From positions 1-51,430 of the forward strand of contig CAZVZK010000074.1 in the NCBI GenBank assembly GCA_964630925.1: DNA of 51,430 nucleotides, written 5' to 3'. The notes under the pieces are model-generated. The model saw only the letters and a program-made list of their open reading frames with translations, made no database searches and was not told where the DNA came from. How positions within the stretch are numbered: position 1 is the first letter of the stretch; each line of letters starts with the position of its first letter. Shown here in pieces: positions 18,435 to 26,611 of this stretch. The stretch is from RGDT01 sp964630925 (GTDB taxonomy: Bacteria; Planctomycetota; Planctomycetia; Gemmatales; Gemmataceae). The translations under genes were made by a program, and so were the position numbers.

Positions 18435-19045
18435 GGCCTCCTCCGCGCCGTCTCACGCCTCGGTTTCGCCAGATCCCGGATCCGCGCGGCCCGTGCCGCG
18501 AACGCCTCCATGTCGATTGGCGGCAGCGCCGTGATCGCCGCCCTCGCCTCCGCCTCCAGGCGGCCCAGCTCCACCCTGAACGCCTCCAGCGGCGCGGGGA
18601 CTGGCTGCTGGTCGAAGTGGTCCGCGACCGCCTGGTCGGGTATGACCTCCGCACCCCCGCCGTCCACCGATCCCTCCCGCCAGGGGGCCTCGTTTCGGGC
18701 AAGCTCGCCGAGCTGCGTGGCCGAATAGCGCCGGTAGGTCTCCCAGACGGCCTTGACCAGGGCCGTCTCCTCGGGAAGGAGGTCATGGGCCTTCCGGAGC
18801 TGGTCCTCTTCGATGAAGACAGCCTTCTTGCCGTGGGGCAGCGCCCGATACACCTTGCCGACCACCGGGCCGGAGCGCCAGGCCTGGATCTCCTCCGCGA
18901 ACAGGTCGGCGCTCCGCAGCGCAAGTGACCAGCCCTGGGCGTAGTACAGCAGCTTCTGCAGCCGCAGGTTCGTCAACGGGTCCGGCTCCGTCCCGGCGAG
19001 GGACAGCCTGACGAATTCCCTCGCGACGGACAGGGCATCGGCCAC
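18431..19045 (-). CDS. Panacea/SocA (DUF4065) domain antitoxin
   Basis: Protein of 204 residues. The core matches the Panacea/SocA/GepA family: LTNLRLQKLLYYAQGWSLAL, then FAEEIQAWRSGPVVGKVYRAL (two blocks), LVKAVWETYRRYSATQLGEL and the ENAPW-like NEAPWREG. Family members neutralise diverse toxins encoded next door, with antitoxin first. Here the stop overlaps a GTG start of a PemK/MazF-like frame (GTGA), exactly the expected arrangement. The C-terminal ~60 residues are Ala/Arg-rich and may be toxin-specific. The antitoxin frame itself looks intact. Confidence 0.85.
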   Translation of the reverse strand: MADALSVAREFVRLSLAGTEPDPLTNLRLQKLLYYAQGWSLALRSADLFAEEIQAWRSGPVVGKVYRALPHGKKAVFIEEDQLRKAHDLLPEETALVKAVWETYRRYSATQLGELARNEAPWREGSVDGGGAEVIPDQAVADHFDQQPVPAPLEAFRVELGRLEAEARAAITALPPIDMEAFAARAARIRDLAKPRRETARRRP

Positions 19046-19119
19046 GGGCTGCTCCCGGCAAGTGGTTGAAGGGACGCAGGATGATACCGCCGCACCCAGG
19101 CCACGGGCAATCGTCCGCG

Positions 19120-19419
19120 CTACGCCGCCCGCCTCACGTCGCCCCCCGCAGGCCGGACGACGAACAGCTCCGTGAGCCGCGTGACCTCCAGCACCTCGCG
19201 GGCCATCTCCCCGACGTTGAGGAGGACCAGCCGCGCGCCGACGGCCTTGATGCGGTTATGCAGCTCAACGAGCCTGCCAAGGTCGGCGGCCGTAGGCGCC
19301 CTCACGCCGGCCATGTCGATGGCGAGCGCCGGGGTAGGTCTATTGCCTTCGTGTTGCACGGCGGCCCTCCTCCTCTGATCCCGCGCCCGTCCCGTCGCAC
19401 CGGCGGGCGACGACATCAT
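19120..19419 (-). CDS. Short STAS-domain protein (possibly truncated)
   Basis: The C-terminal ~65 residues match a STAS/anti-anti-sigma fold: ALAIDMAGVRAPTAADLGRL, then NRIKAVGARLVLLNV and ARE-VLEVTRLTELF. The usual first ~35 residues of a STAS domain (initial strands before the IDLSGV element) are not recognisable. In their place is an Arg/Pro-rich stretch. ATG 19419 gives 99 residues; GTG 19359 would give 79. It may be an N-terminally eroded antagonist. The family Ser/Thr phosphorylation site normally follows the D-x-S-G-V strand; here the equivalent segment is APTAADLG with Thr. It lies 74 bases upstream of the antitoxin gene, same strand. Confidence 0.55.
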   Translation of the reverse strand: MMSSPAGATGRARDQRRRAAVQHEGNRPTPALAIDMAGVRAPTAADLGRLVELHNRIKAVGARLVLLNVGEMAREVLEVTRLTELFVVRPAGGDVRRAA

Positions 19420-19758
19420 TCGGGGGGTCTGCGGGCACGGCAAGCGGGGAAAGTTGAGATTCACCGAGAGTCGCTCACGGGCGCTCGTCATCCCGGCGGG
19501 CTCCCGCCCCTCCGGCTCCCGCCTTGGGGGCGCACGCGGGGTGAGCGGGTGAGCGGGTGACTCGCGCACTCACTGACGATATGTGACATGATGCGTCGGT
19601 TGACGTCAAGTCACCTGCTCAACCTGGTGAGCGGGTGCGCACACGATACCGGGTCGGGATGAATCGTTGATTCGTGGCGACCCACATGCTGGCCGGGCCC
19701 GCGGCCCGGCGGCAGGCTGGCAGCCTGCCCTACGCAACGAATCAAGGCGGCCCGCGCT
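19420..19758. other. Intergenic region with short palindromes
   Basis: No gene seen. It contains a tandem 8-base repeat around 19541-19560 (GTGAGCGG twice), a perfect 10-base palindrome TTGACGTCAA near 19600, and two adjacent hairpins: 19692-19699 with 19703-19710, and 19711-19718 with 19722-19729. The last hairpin is followed by CCCTACG, as is the hairpin at 20318-20363, so the two may belong to one repeat class. The TTGACG within the palindrome could serve as a -35 for the STAS gene, but no good -10 was found. Confidence 0.55.
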
Positions 19759-20292
19759 CTACTTCTTCTCCGCGATCTTCCCCGTCGCCAGCTCCACGCG
19801 CACCGTGCGGCCCCAGTCGAGACGCACCTCCAGATGGCCGCCCTCGATCTTGAAGGCCGCCTTGCCCGCCCAGTGCCGCGACGACACGGTGCTCATTACC
19901 TTCTTCTCCAGCTCGTCCGCCGTCAGGAAGTCCTCGAGCTTCATGTCGCGAATCACCTTGCCCTTCTCGCCGTAGATGACCAGGGCGTGCGCGCCGCCCA
20001 GGCTGCCGTAGGTGTCGATGGTCACGACGAACCGGCCGCCCTCGTCCACCAGCACGCGGTGCGGCGTGTTCACCAGTTTGCCGCTCCACACCGCCCGCTC
20101 CTTGCCCTCATCGTCGAGGCGGAAGAGCAGGCCCTCGCTCGGCTTGCCGAACTGCGGCTTCAGCACCTTGAACCCGTGCGTGCCGTAGGGGGACGCGAAC
20201 ACTTTCGGCGACGGCGGCGCCCAACTGTCCGCCCGCAGGAGCGGGGAGGCCGCGAGCGCCAGGACGACAACGAATCGTGCGTTCATGTTCAT
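19759..20292 (-). CDS. Secreted protein of unknown function
   Basis: Protein of 177 residues with a Sec signal (MNARFVVVLALAASPLLRADS). The mature part has regularly spaced beta-type segments: GLLFRLDDEGKERAVWSGKL, RFVVTIDTYG and HALVIYGEKGKVIRDMKL. It resembles the small secreted planctomycete proteins that carry a stretch of beta-propeller-like sequence, but I cannot assign a family. Starts at ATG 20292 or 20286 are both possible. It is divergent from the DUF1800 operon. Confidence 0.75.
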   Translation of the reverse strand: MNMNARFVVVLALAASPLLRADSWAPPSPKVFASPYGTHGFKVLKPQFGKPSEGLLFRLDDEGKERAVWSGKLVNTPHRVLVDEGGRFVVTIDTYGSLGGAHALVIYGEKGKVIRDMKLEDFLTADELEKKVMSTVSSRHWAGKAAFKIEGGHLEVRLDWGRTVRVELATGKIAEKK

Positions 20293-20317
20293 CTCACCGG
20301 AGTCGATCAAGTGTCGG

Positions 20318-20363
20318 AGGGCACGCTGCCAGCGTGCTTGCGAGCACGCAGGATGCGTGCCCT
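20318..20363. repeat. Hairpin repeat between divergent genes
   Basis: Arm 20318-20338 pairs with arm 20343-20363 around a 4-base loop. The outer nine and inner seven to eight bases pair, with a few central mismatches. It is followed by TACGG. It lies between the divergent starts at 20292 and 20476, so it is not a simple terminator. Confidence 0.7.
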
Positions 20364-20475
20364 ACGGTAGTCAGACGCTCACCCCCCCCGAGCGGATTCC
20401 CGCTCGCGTCCGCCCGCCGCGCCATAGCATGACCCCCGCGGCTCCACGGTCCCGTCTTCCGCCGTGAGGTTCCTC

Positions 20476-22014
20476 ATGTCCCGTCCGCTCAACACCGACA
20501 TCGCGCGTATCGACCCCGCGCAGGCATGGCAGCACTGGGCGCCCGACGCCGGCGACCCCTGGGGGCCACGCCTCGCCGGCCACCTCCTCCGCCGCGCCGC
20601 CTTCGGCGCTCGCCCCGAGGGCCTCGCCGACGCCGTCCGCGTCGGCCACGACAAGGCGATCGCCCGCCTCCTCGCCGGCGAGCCGGGGCACGAGAAGAAC
20701 GACGACCTCCTCGCCGACATGGGGGCACGCTTCGGCGAGGCCGGCGACGTGGCCCGCCTCCGTGGGTGGTGGCTCTACGCCATGCTGCACTCCGGCCACC
20801 CCCTCCGTGAGAAGCTCGCCCTCTTCTGGCACAACCACTTCGCCACCAGCATCGCCAAGGTGAAGTCGCCGCGCCTCATGTTCCGTCAGAACCAGCTCAT
20901 CCGCACGCACGCCCTCGGCGACTTCAAGGCGTTCCTCAAGGACATGGGCCGCGACGTGGCCATGCTCCTCTGGCTCGACTCCAACCAGAACGTCAAGGGC
21001 CGGCCCAACGAGAACTACGCCCGCGAGGTGATGGAGCTGTTCACCCTCGGCGTCGGCAACTACACCGAGAAGGACGTGCAGGAGGCCGCCCGCTGCTTCA
21101 CCGGCTGGCACACCGACGACGAGCTGAACGCCTTCGCCTTCAACAAGGACGCCCACGACGCCGGCGACAAGACCGTCCTCGGGCGCACCGGCCCGTGGGA
21201 CGGCGACACCCTCCTGCCCGTCCTCCTCGCCCGCCCCGCCTGCGCCGACTTCCTCGCCGCCAAGCTCTACGCCGAATTCATCAGCGACACGCCGCCCCCA
21301 CGCGGCCTCCTCGCCCCCCTCGCCGCCAAGCTCCGCTCCTCCGGGTACAAGATCGCCGACGCCGTCGCCCTGATCCTGCGTTCGCGGCTGTTCTTTTCGG
21401 AACACGCCTTCCTCCGCCGCGTCAAGAGCCCCGTGGAGTTCGTCCTCGGCGCCGTGCAGGCCACGTGGCCGGGGCCGTCCGGCACCGCCGAATTCGTCGA
21501 GCCACTCGGCAAGATGGGTCAGAGCCTGTTCGCCCCGCCCAACGTCAAGGGCTGGCCGGGTGGCCGCGCCTGGCTCAACACCAGCACGCTCCTCGCCCGC
21601 AACAACTTCGCCGACCGCCTGACGATGGGCGTGCCCGAGCGCCGCGTCGGCCGCGGCCCCGACGACATCCCGCCGGAGGCCTTCGACCCGGACCCGCCTC
21701 CCCCTCCCGGTGAGACGCCACTACCGAGGTTCCGCGAGCCGATGGCCGAGCTGCTGCCGCCGCCCTACGAGCCGAAGGACCCGCCGGCGGCGTTCGACGT
21801 GGCCGCCCGCTTCAAGACACTCGACCCGACCAAGCCCACGGACATCGCCGACGGCCTGCTCGAAGCCCTGCTGCCCGGCTGCGCCCCCGCCGCCACGCGC
21901 AAGGCCATCGCCGCGTTCATCCTGGAGGGCGAGCCCACGGGGGCCGACCTCCGCCACCGCATCCGTGAGGCCGCCCACGCCGTCCTGTGCAGCGCCGACT
22001 ATCACCTGTGTTGA
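20476..22014 (+). CDS. DUF1800 family protein
   Basis: Protein of 512 residues. It has the DUF1800 hallmarks: HLLRRAAFGARPEGL near the start, REKLALFWHNHFATS, the ENYAREVMELFTLGVGNYTE block, EAARCFTGW, and PNVKGWPGGRAWLNTSTLLAR near the end. There is no clear signal peptide. The family is widespread in planctomycetes and proteobacteria, nearly always with DUF1501, as here (22160). Its role is unproven; export or surface assembly has been suggested. ATG 20476 was preferred over GTG 20464. Confidence 0.93.
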   Translation: MSRPLNTDIARIDPAQAWQHWAPDAGDPWGPRLAGHLLRRAAFGARPEGLADAVRVGHDKAIARLLAGEPGHEKNDDLLADMGARFGEAGDVARLRGWWLYAMLHSGHPLREKLALFWHNHFATSIAKVKSPRLMFRQNQLIRTHALGDFKAFLKDMGRDVAMLLWLDSNQNVKGRPNENYAREVMELFTLGVGNYTEKDVQEAARCFTGWHTDDELNAFAFNKDAHDAGDKTVLGRTGPWDGDTLLPVLLARPACADFLAAKLYAEFISDTPPPRGLLAPLAAKLRSSGYKIADAVALILRSRLFFSEHAFLRRVKSPVEFVLGAVQATWPGPSGTAEFVEPLGKMGQSLFAPPNVKGWPGGRAWLNTSTLLARNNFADRLTMGVPERRVGRGPDDIPPEAFDPDPPPPPGETPLPRFREPMAELLPPPYEPKDPPAAFDVAARFKTLDPTKPTDIADGLLEALLPGCAPAATRKAIAAFILEGEPTGADLRHRIREAAHAVLCSADYHLC

Positions 22015-22025
22015 CGCACGCCGCT

Positions 22026-22131
22026 GGGGTGGCTGGGGTCGGCTTTGAGACCCCGGATCAGGCCCCTCGTTGAGCGTCACGCTCACTCAATCGCCCCGCG
22101 CCGGGGTCTCAAAGCCGACCCCGGCCACCCC
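22026..22131. repeat. Nested inverted repeat in DUF1800-DUF1501 gap
   Basis: Arm 22026-22056 pairs with arm 22101-22131, 30 of 31 bases complementary. The 44-base loop holds a second perfect hairpin, TGAGCGT-C-ACGCTCA, near 22070-22084. The element fills almost the whole 145-base gap between two operonic genes. It could attenuate transcription or protect an RNA end. No T run follows, so it is not a classical intrinsic terminator. Confidence 0.85.
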
Positions 22132-22159
22132 GGAATGACCCCGCCCGCGGAGATACACC

Positions 22160-23416
22160 ATGGACCGCCGCAGCTTCCTCAAGTCCGCACCCCTGATCGC
22201 CGCCGCCGCCGGCCCCGTCCCCGCCCTCCTCGCACGCGCCGCCGAGAAGGTGAAGCCACGCGGCGACACCATCCTCGTCGTCGTCGAGATGACCGGCGGC
22301 AACGACGGCCTCAACACGGTCATCCCGCAGGCCGACCCGCTCTACTACAAGAACCGCCCCACCCTCGCCGTCCCCAAGGGCAAGGCCATCAAGATCACCG
22401 CCGACGTCGGCCTCAACCCGTCGCTACGCGGCCTGAGCCGCCTGCTGGAGCGCGGCGAACTGGCGACGGTCCTCGGCGTCGGCTACCCGTCGCCCAACCG
22501 CTCGCACTTCGACTCGATGGACATCTGGCAGTCCGCCGACCCGCGCCGCGCCTCCCGCAGCGGCTGGATCGGCCGCGCCCTGCCCGGCCTCAAGGCCGCC
22601 GAGGGCGGCCTGCCCGCCATCCAGGTGGCGCCCGGCGGCCTGCCGCTGGCCCTGCAGGAGGCCCCCGGCGTCGCCAGCCTGTCCGACCCAGCCTCGTTCA
22701 CCCTGCGCTTCACCGGCGACCCGGACCGCGCCGCCCGCCGCAAGAAGCTGATGTCGGCGCTCAGCGCCCCCGCCGGCACGAAGGACGACCTCGCCGACTT
22801 CGTCCGCCGCCGCCAGTCGCAGGTCATCAACGTGGTCGATCTGGTCGCGAAGACCCTCGCGGGCGGCGAGGACGGCACGGAAAAGGGTCTGCCCCCCCGC
22901 TTCCGCCGCCCCGACCTCCGCGCCGTCGGCGAGTCGTCCCTCGCCGACCAGCTCAACCTCGTCGCCCGCCTCATCAAGGCCGAGGCCGGCGCACGCATCT
23001 ACTATGCCGCGGCCGACGGCTACGACACCCACGCCGGCCAGGCCGAGACGCACCCCGGCCTGCTCAACGACCTCGGCTCCGCCGTCGGCCAGCTCTTCGA
23101 GACGCTGCGTGCGGCCAAGGTCGCCGAGCGCGTGGTCCTCCTCACCTACTCCGAGTTCGGCCGCCGCGTGCAGGAGAACGGCGCCAAGGGCACCGACCAC
23201 GGCGCCGCCTCCCACATCTTCGTCGCCGGGCCCGCGGTCAAGGGCGGCCTCGTCGGCAAGTACCCGCGCCTCGACGACCTCGATGACGGCGACATGAAGT
23301 TCGCCATCGACTTCCGCCGCGTCTACACCACGCTGCTCTCCGGCTGGCTGGGCTGCGACACCAAGGGCGTCATCGACGGCACGTTCGGCCGCCTGCCCCT
23401 CCTCGCCAAGGCGTGA
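22160..23416 (+). CDS. DUF1501 family protein, Tat-exported
   Basis: Protein of 418 residues. The N-terminus DRRSFLKSAPLIAAAAGPV is a twin-arginine-type signal. The family motifs are VVVEMTGGNDGLNTVIP, YPSPNRSHFDSMDIWQSADP, YDTHAGQAETHPGLLNDLG and LTYSEFGRRVQENGAKGTDH. The fold resembles the alkaline-phosphatase/sulfatase superfamily, but no reaction is established. It is the usual downstream partner of DUF1800. ATG 22160 follows a GGAGA ribosome-binding site. Confidence 0.93.
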   Translation: MDRRSFLKSAPLIAAAAGPVPALLARAAEKVKPRGDTILVVVEMTGGNDGLNTVIPQADPLYYKNRPTLAVPKGKAIKITADVGLNPSLRGLSRLLERGELATVLGVGYPSPNRSHFDSMDIWQSADPRRASRSGWIGRALPGLKAAEGGLPAIQVAPGGLPLALQEAPGVASLSDPASFTLRFTGDPDRAARRKKLMSALSAPAGTKDDLADFVRRRQSQVINVVDLVAKTLAGGEDGTEKGLPPRFRRPDLRAVGESSLADQLNLVARLIKAEAGARIYYAAADGYDTHAGQAETHPGLLNDLGSAVGQLFETLRAAKVAERVVLLTYSEFGRRVQENGAKGTDHGAASHIFVAGPAVKGGLVGKYPRLDDLDDGDMKFAIDFRRVYTTLLSGWLGCDTKGVIDGTFGRLPLLAKA

Positions 23417-23437
23417 CGGGCCACGAAAGGACCACCC

Positions 23438-25411
23438 ATGAACACTCGCGCTCTCACCCCGGCCCTTCTGCTGTGCGCCTGCGCCGCCGCGCACGCGGCC
23501 GCCCCGCCCGCCGACGTGCCGCCCGACAGCCTGCTGCCGGCCACCAGCATCGCCTACGCCCGGTGGGGCGGCCACACGGCCCACGCCAAAGCCTACAAGC
23601 GCTCCGCCTTCGGCGCCGCCCTTGACGGGGAGCTGGGCCGCTCCGCACGCTCCCTGTGGGGCCGCGCCGAGTCCGCCATGATGCTCTCCCTCGTCGGCGA
23701 CAAGCTCCTCGGCGGCGCCGCCCCCGCCGACCTGCGCCGCCGCCGCGGCCTGGTCAACGCCCTCGCCGCCGTCCCGTCCATCCTTGCGCGCACGGGCGTC
23801 TCTGCCGCCTTCGAGGCCAGCGCCGTCCCGCCCGCCGGCGACCTCATCGGCCGCCTCGGCAAGATGGCCTTTGGCGGCGCCGGCCCCGAGGCCCTGACCC
23901 CGCACGCCCAATTCACCGCCGTCATCCCCGGCGCACGCGACATCCCCGAGGCCCTCAAGGCCGCCGAGGCCCTGTCGGTCTTCGCCGAGGGTGAGGGCGG
24001 CAAGCGCGTCACCGTCAGCGGCCGCGCCGTCACCGTGTTCCCACTGACGCGGAGGAGCCGACAGTACAACCCGATCAAAGCGTTGTCCGCCCTGGAAGAT
24101 CCGGCCGCAGGGAGGGTGGAGGCCACCGAAGGCCTCGGCTCGGCGGCGTGGTGGATGGAGGGACGGCACTTCGTCCTCGTCTGGATGCCGGGAGACCCGC
24201 TGACCGCCGTGCGCCGCGTCATCGCCGGCGGCGAAGGCATCACCGGCCGCCCGCTGTACAAGGCGATGGACGGCAAGACCACCTTCGAGGTTACGACGCG
24301 CGGCTTCATCGACGGCTCCGCGATCACCTCGAACCTGCGCTGGCTGCGTATGCTCGCCCCCGGCCCCGTCGAGGCCCTGGAGCACACCGGCCTCCTCGAC
24401 ATCAAGGCGCTACGCTTCTGGGAGGGCCTCGAAGGCGAGGCGTCGCGCTCCCTGTGGGAAGCGGACATCGCATCCGAGCGGCGCGGCGGCGCGAAGTTGC
24501 TCATCAACAAGGCGCTCGACCGGAAGGCACTCCCGCCCATCCCCGACGACTGCGCCCGCTGGACCGCCGCACGCCTCGACCCGATGGGCGTCTACGACCT
24601 CATCCTCACCGCCGCCGCCTCCAGCGACCCCGGTCCGCCTTCGCCGCCGAGCCTGTTCGGCGGGTCGGCGTTCGCCAGGGCCAGGGAGCGCGCCAAGCAG
24701 CGCATGGATGACGCCGTGGGCATCGACATCGAGGACCTGTTCGCCTCGATGGGCGACACGCTGCTCGCCCACGCCTCATGGGGCGACGGCCTCTCCGTCC
24801 TCGGCCAGACCGTCGCCGTCTCCGCCAGGGACGAGCGCAAGCTGGCCAGGCTGGCCGACGCCCTGATGGGCAAGGCGGCGGCGATGTCCGGCGGCACCTT
24901 CCAGCTCCGCAAGAAGACCTTCCACGGCGCCACGATCCGCGAGCTGCGGGCGGGCCGCTTCGGCCCGCCGTTCACCCTCTCCTACACCGTCCACAAGGGC
25001 TGGCTGGCGGTGGGCCTCAACCAGCAGACGGTGCAGGGCTTCGTTCTGCGCGGCGCCGGCAAGCTCCCCGCCTGGAAGCCGGACGCCCGCACCGCCAAGG
25101 CCCTGGCCGCCGTCCCCGCCGACGCCGGCCTGGTGCAGGTGATCGACCCGCGCTCGTCCGTCAACGTCCTCCTGACGACGGCCCCCCTGTACATCAGCTC
25201 GTTCCGCCAGCTCTCCGGCGAGGAGTCGGCCCTCGACTCCGCCGACGTGCCGCACGCCGGCGCCGTGACGAAGCACCTGTTCCCGAATGTCGGCTGGACC
25301 TCGTTCGACGGCAAGACGTGGCGGATGGAGTCGCGTGGCTCCCTCTGGCTGCCCATGCAGGAGACCGGCCTCGAGCTGTTCTTCTTCGTGGCCGGCCGAT
25401 TCGCGTTCTGA
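23438..25411 (+). CDS. Large secreted protein, DUF3352-like
   Basis: Protein of 657 residues with a signal peptide (TPALLLCACAAAHAA). It lacks catalytic motifs that I recognise. The text has repeated features seen in planctomycete DUF3352-type secreted proteins: an early DSLLPATSIAYARWGG, VLVWMPGDPLTAVRRVI-like segments, an internal GDTLLAHASWGDG and late KGWLAVGLNQQTVQGF. It starts 21 bases after DUF1501 and is therefore probably the third gene of that operon. Family assignment is tentative. Confidence 0.75.
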   Translation: MNTRALTPALLLCACAAAHAAAPPADVPPDSLLPATSIAYARWGGHTAHAKAYKRSAFGAALDGELGRSARSLWGRAESAMMLSLVGDKLLGGAAPADLRRRRGLVNALAAVPSILARTGVSAAFEASAVPPAGDLIGRLGKMAFGGAGPEALTPHAQFTAVIPGARDIPEALKAAEALSVFAEGEGGKRVTVSGRAVTVFPLTRRSRQYNPIKALSALEDPAAGRVEATEGLGSAAWWMEGRHFVLVWMPGDPLTAVRRVIAGGEGITGRPLYKAMDGKTTFEVTTRGFIDGSAITSNLRWLRMLAPGPVEALEHTGLLDIKALRFWEGLEGEASRSLWEADIASERRGGAKLLINKALDRKALPPIPDDCARWTAARLDPMGVYDLILTAAASSDPGPPSPPSLFGGSAFARARERAKQRMDDAVGIDIEDLFASMGDTLLAHASWGDGLSVLGQTVAVSARDERKLARLADALMGKAAAMSGGTFQLRKKTFHGATIRELRAGRFGPPFTLSYTVHKGWLAVGLNQQTVQGFVLRGAGKLPAWKPDARTAKALAAVPADAGLVQVIDPRSSVNVLLTTAPLYISSFRQLSGEESALDSADVPHAGAVTKHLFPNVGWTSFDGKTWRMESRGSLWLPMQETGLELFFFVAGRFAF

Positions 25412-25433
25412 GCCGGGCTGCTGATGCCGGGTC

Positions 25434-25521
25434 GGTCGGGTTGAGCCGCCTCGCCCGGCGAAGCCCGACGGCGGGGGGTGTCGTCGGGCTTCGCTCGGCT
25501 GGCGCCTCGCTCAACCCGACC
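25434..25521. repeat. Nested inverted repeat after convergent genes
   Basis: Outer arms 25434-25446 and 25509-25521 are perfectly complementary over 13 bases (GGTCGGGTTGAGC and its complement). Inner arms 25459-25470 and 25482-25493 are perfectly complementary over 12 bases (CGAAGCCCGACG). The inner arms reuse words of the outer arms. The element lies between a plus-strand stop (25411) and a minus-strand stop (25620) and could terminate both. Confidence 0.85.
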
Positions 25522-25619
25522 TACACCCGCAGGCCCGAATCCTCCTGTGCGCGCGAAATGAGGGGCGGGCCGTTCCTCGGCCCGCCCCCCTCCCCCAAAC
25601 GCAGTCGCATGTGGCCCGG

Positions 25620-25802
25620 TCATGCAGGCGGCAAAGCGCTCTTGCCGTTCAGCAGGTTCAGCATGATCGACACCAGGAACAGGACGATGAAGACCAGGAA
25701 AATCACCCGCGCGATGTAGGCCGCATCGCCCGCGATGCCGCCGAAGCCCAGGACCGCCGCGATCAAGGCGAAGATCAGGAACGCCAGCGCGATTCTCAGC
25801 AT
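25620..25802 (-). CDS. DUF1328 (YtjA/UPF0391) small membrane protein
   Basis: Protein of 60 residues. The sequence opens MLRIALAFLIFALIAAVLGF, then GIAGDAAYIARVIFLVFIV, two membrane helices with the GIAG loop that defines DUF1328. Length matches the family. Related genes are often induced by envelope or general stress. It lies 83 bases downstream of the DUF3618-like gene. Confidence 0.93.
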   Translation of the reverse strand: MLRIALAFLIFALIAAVLGFGGIAGDAAYIARVIFLVFIVLFLVSIMLNLLNGKSALPPA

Positions 25803-25885
25803 GTTGCCCTCTCCTCTGTCGTGGAAACGGGGTGTCCGAAGGATCGGGCGGCCGCCCGTTCAGGCGGCCGCCCCATGCCGCCGCG

Positions 25886-26611
25886 TCAGCGGCGGGCCGC
25901 CGCCATGCGGCTGCCGTTGTGCGGCCGCCGCGGCGCTTCGCGTGCGTGGGGCGCCCCCTCCTCGTCCGGCCGCGTCTCGGCGGCGGAGGCGGGGGCGGCC
26001 TGCGTATCCTCATTCGGGGAGGGCCCCAGGCCCAGCCCCTCGGTGATTTGGCTCACAAAGCCGCTGAGCGGCCCGTGCAGATCCTTCGGCAGATGGCTGA
26101 CGATCAGGCCGCGGAGGACGCCCCCGAGGGCGCCCGCCGCCAGGCCGGCCAGGCCCGTGGTGGCCAGGTGCAGGAGGCCCGCGCCGTCGGCGGGGGCCGG
26201 CGCCGCACACGGCGCCGCCGCCTGGACGGGTGCCGGAGCCGGGGCCGCCTGGACGGGGGGCGGCGGCGGCGCGGCGGCGGGCTGCGGCGGGGGGTTGGAG
26301 CCCCCGAACAGCAGCCCGGCCGTGAAGCCGACGCCCATCGAGCATCCCACCGCACCCAAGGGGTTGTCCTCGACGTACTTCGTGAAGTTCAGCGACTCGG
26401 TGACCGACTGCACCGTCTCGGAGACGGTATCGACGGTCGCCTTGACGCCCTCCACGGCCGTGGCCACCCCCTCGGTGGCGGTCTGAACGGTGTCCAGCAC
26501 CTGCGACTCGAGCGCCCCCAGCTTGTCGCCGAGGGACGCCCGCGTCTGCTCCATCTGCCTCTGGATCATCTCGAGCTCGCGGTCGTCGCGCCGGTCGAGT
26601 TCGTCGTCCAC
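25886..26611 (-). CDS. DUF3618-like membrane-associated protein
   Basis: Protein of 241 residues from GTG 26611. It starts with a charged helix IQRQMEQTRASLGDKLGALE, as in DUF3618, followed by a Val/Thr-rich helix with heptad-like TVQTATEGVATAVEGV. A glycine-rich membrane segment (GAVGCSMGVGFTAGLLFGG), a Pro/Ala-rich spacer and a second hydrophobic stretch (LAGLAAGALGGVLRGLIV) follow. GTG 26611 has a good AGGAG site but overlaps the previous gene by 46 bases; ATG 26569 forms an ATGA overlap and would give 227 residues. It is likely an envelope-stress factor. Confidence 0.75.
   Translation of the reverse strand: MDDELDRRDDRELEMIQRQMEQTRASLGDKLGALESQVLDTVQTATEGVATAVEGVKATVDTVSETVQSVTESLNFTKYVEDNPLGAVGCSMGVGFTAGLLFGGSNPPPQPAAAPPPPPVQAAPAPAPVQAAAPCAAPAPADGAGLLHLATTGLAGLAAGALGGVLRGLIVSHLPKDLHGPLSGFVSQITEGLGLGPSPNEDTQAAPASAAETRPDEEGAPHAREAPRRPHNGSRMAAARR

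Noticed and set aside
22424..24385. 653-codon minus-strand open frame
   Set aside because: It is antisense to DUF1501 and the secreted protein; Gly/Ala/Val-rich without motifs.
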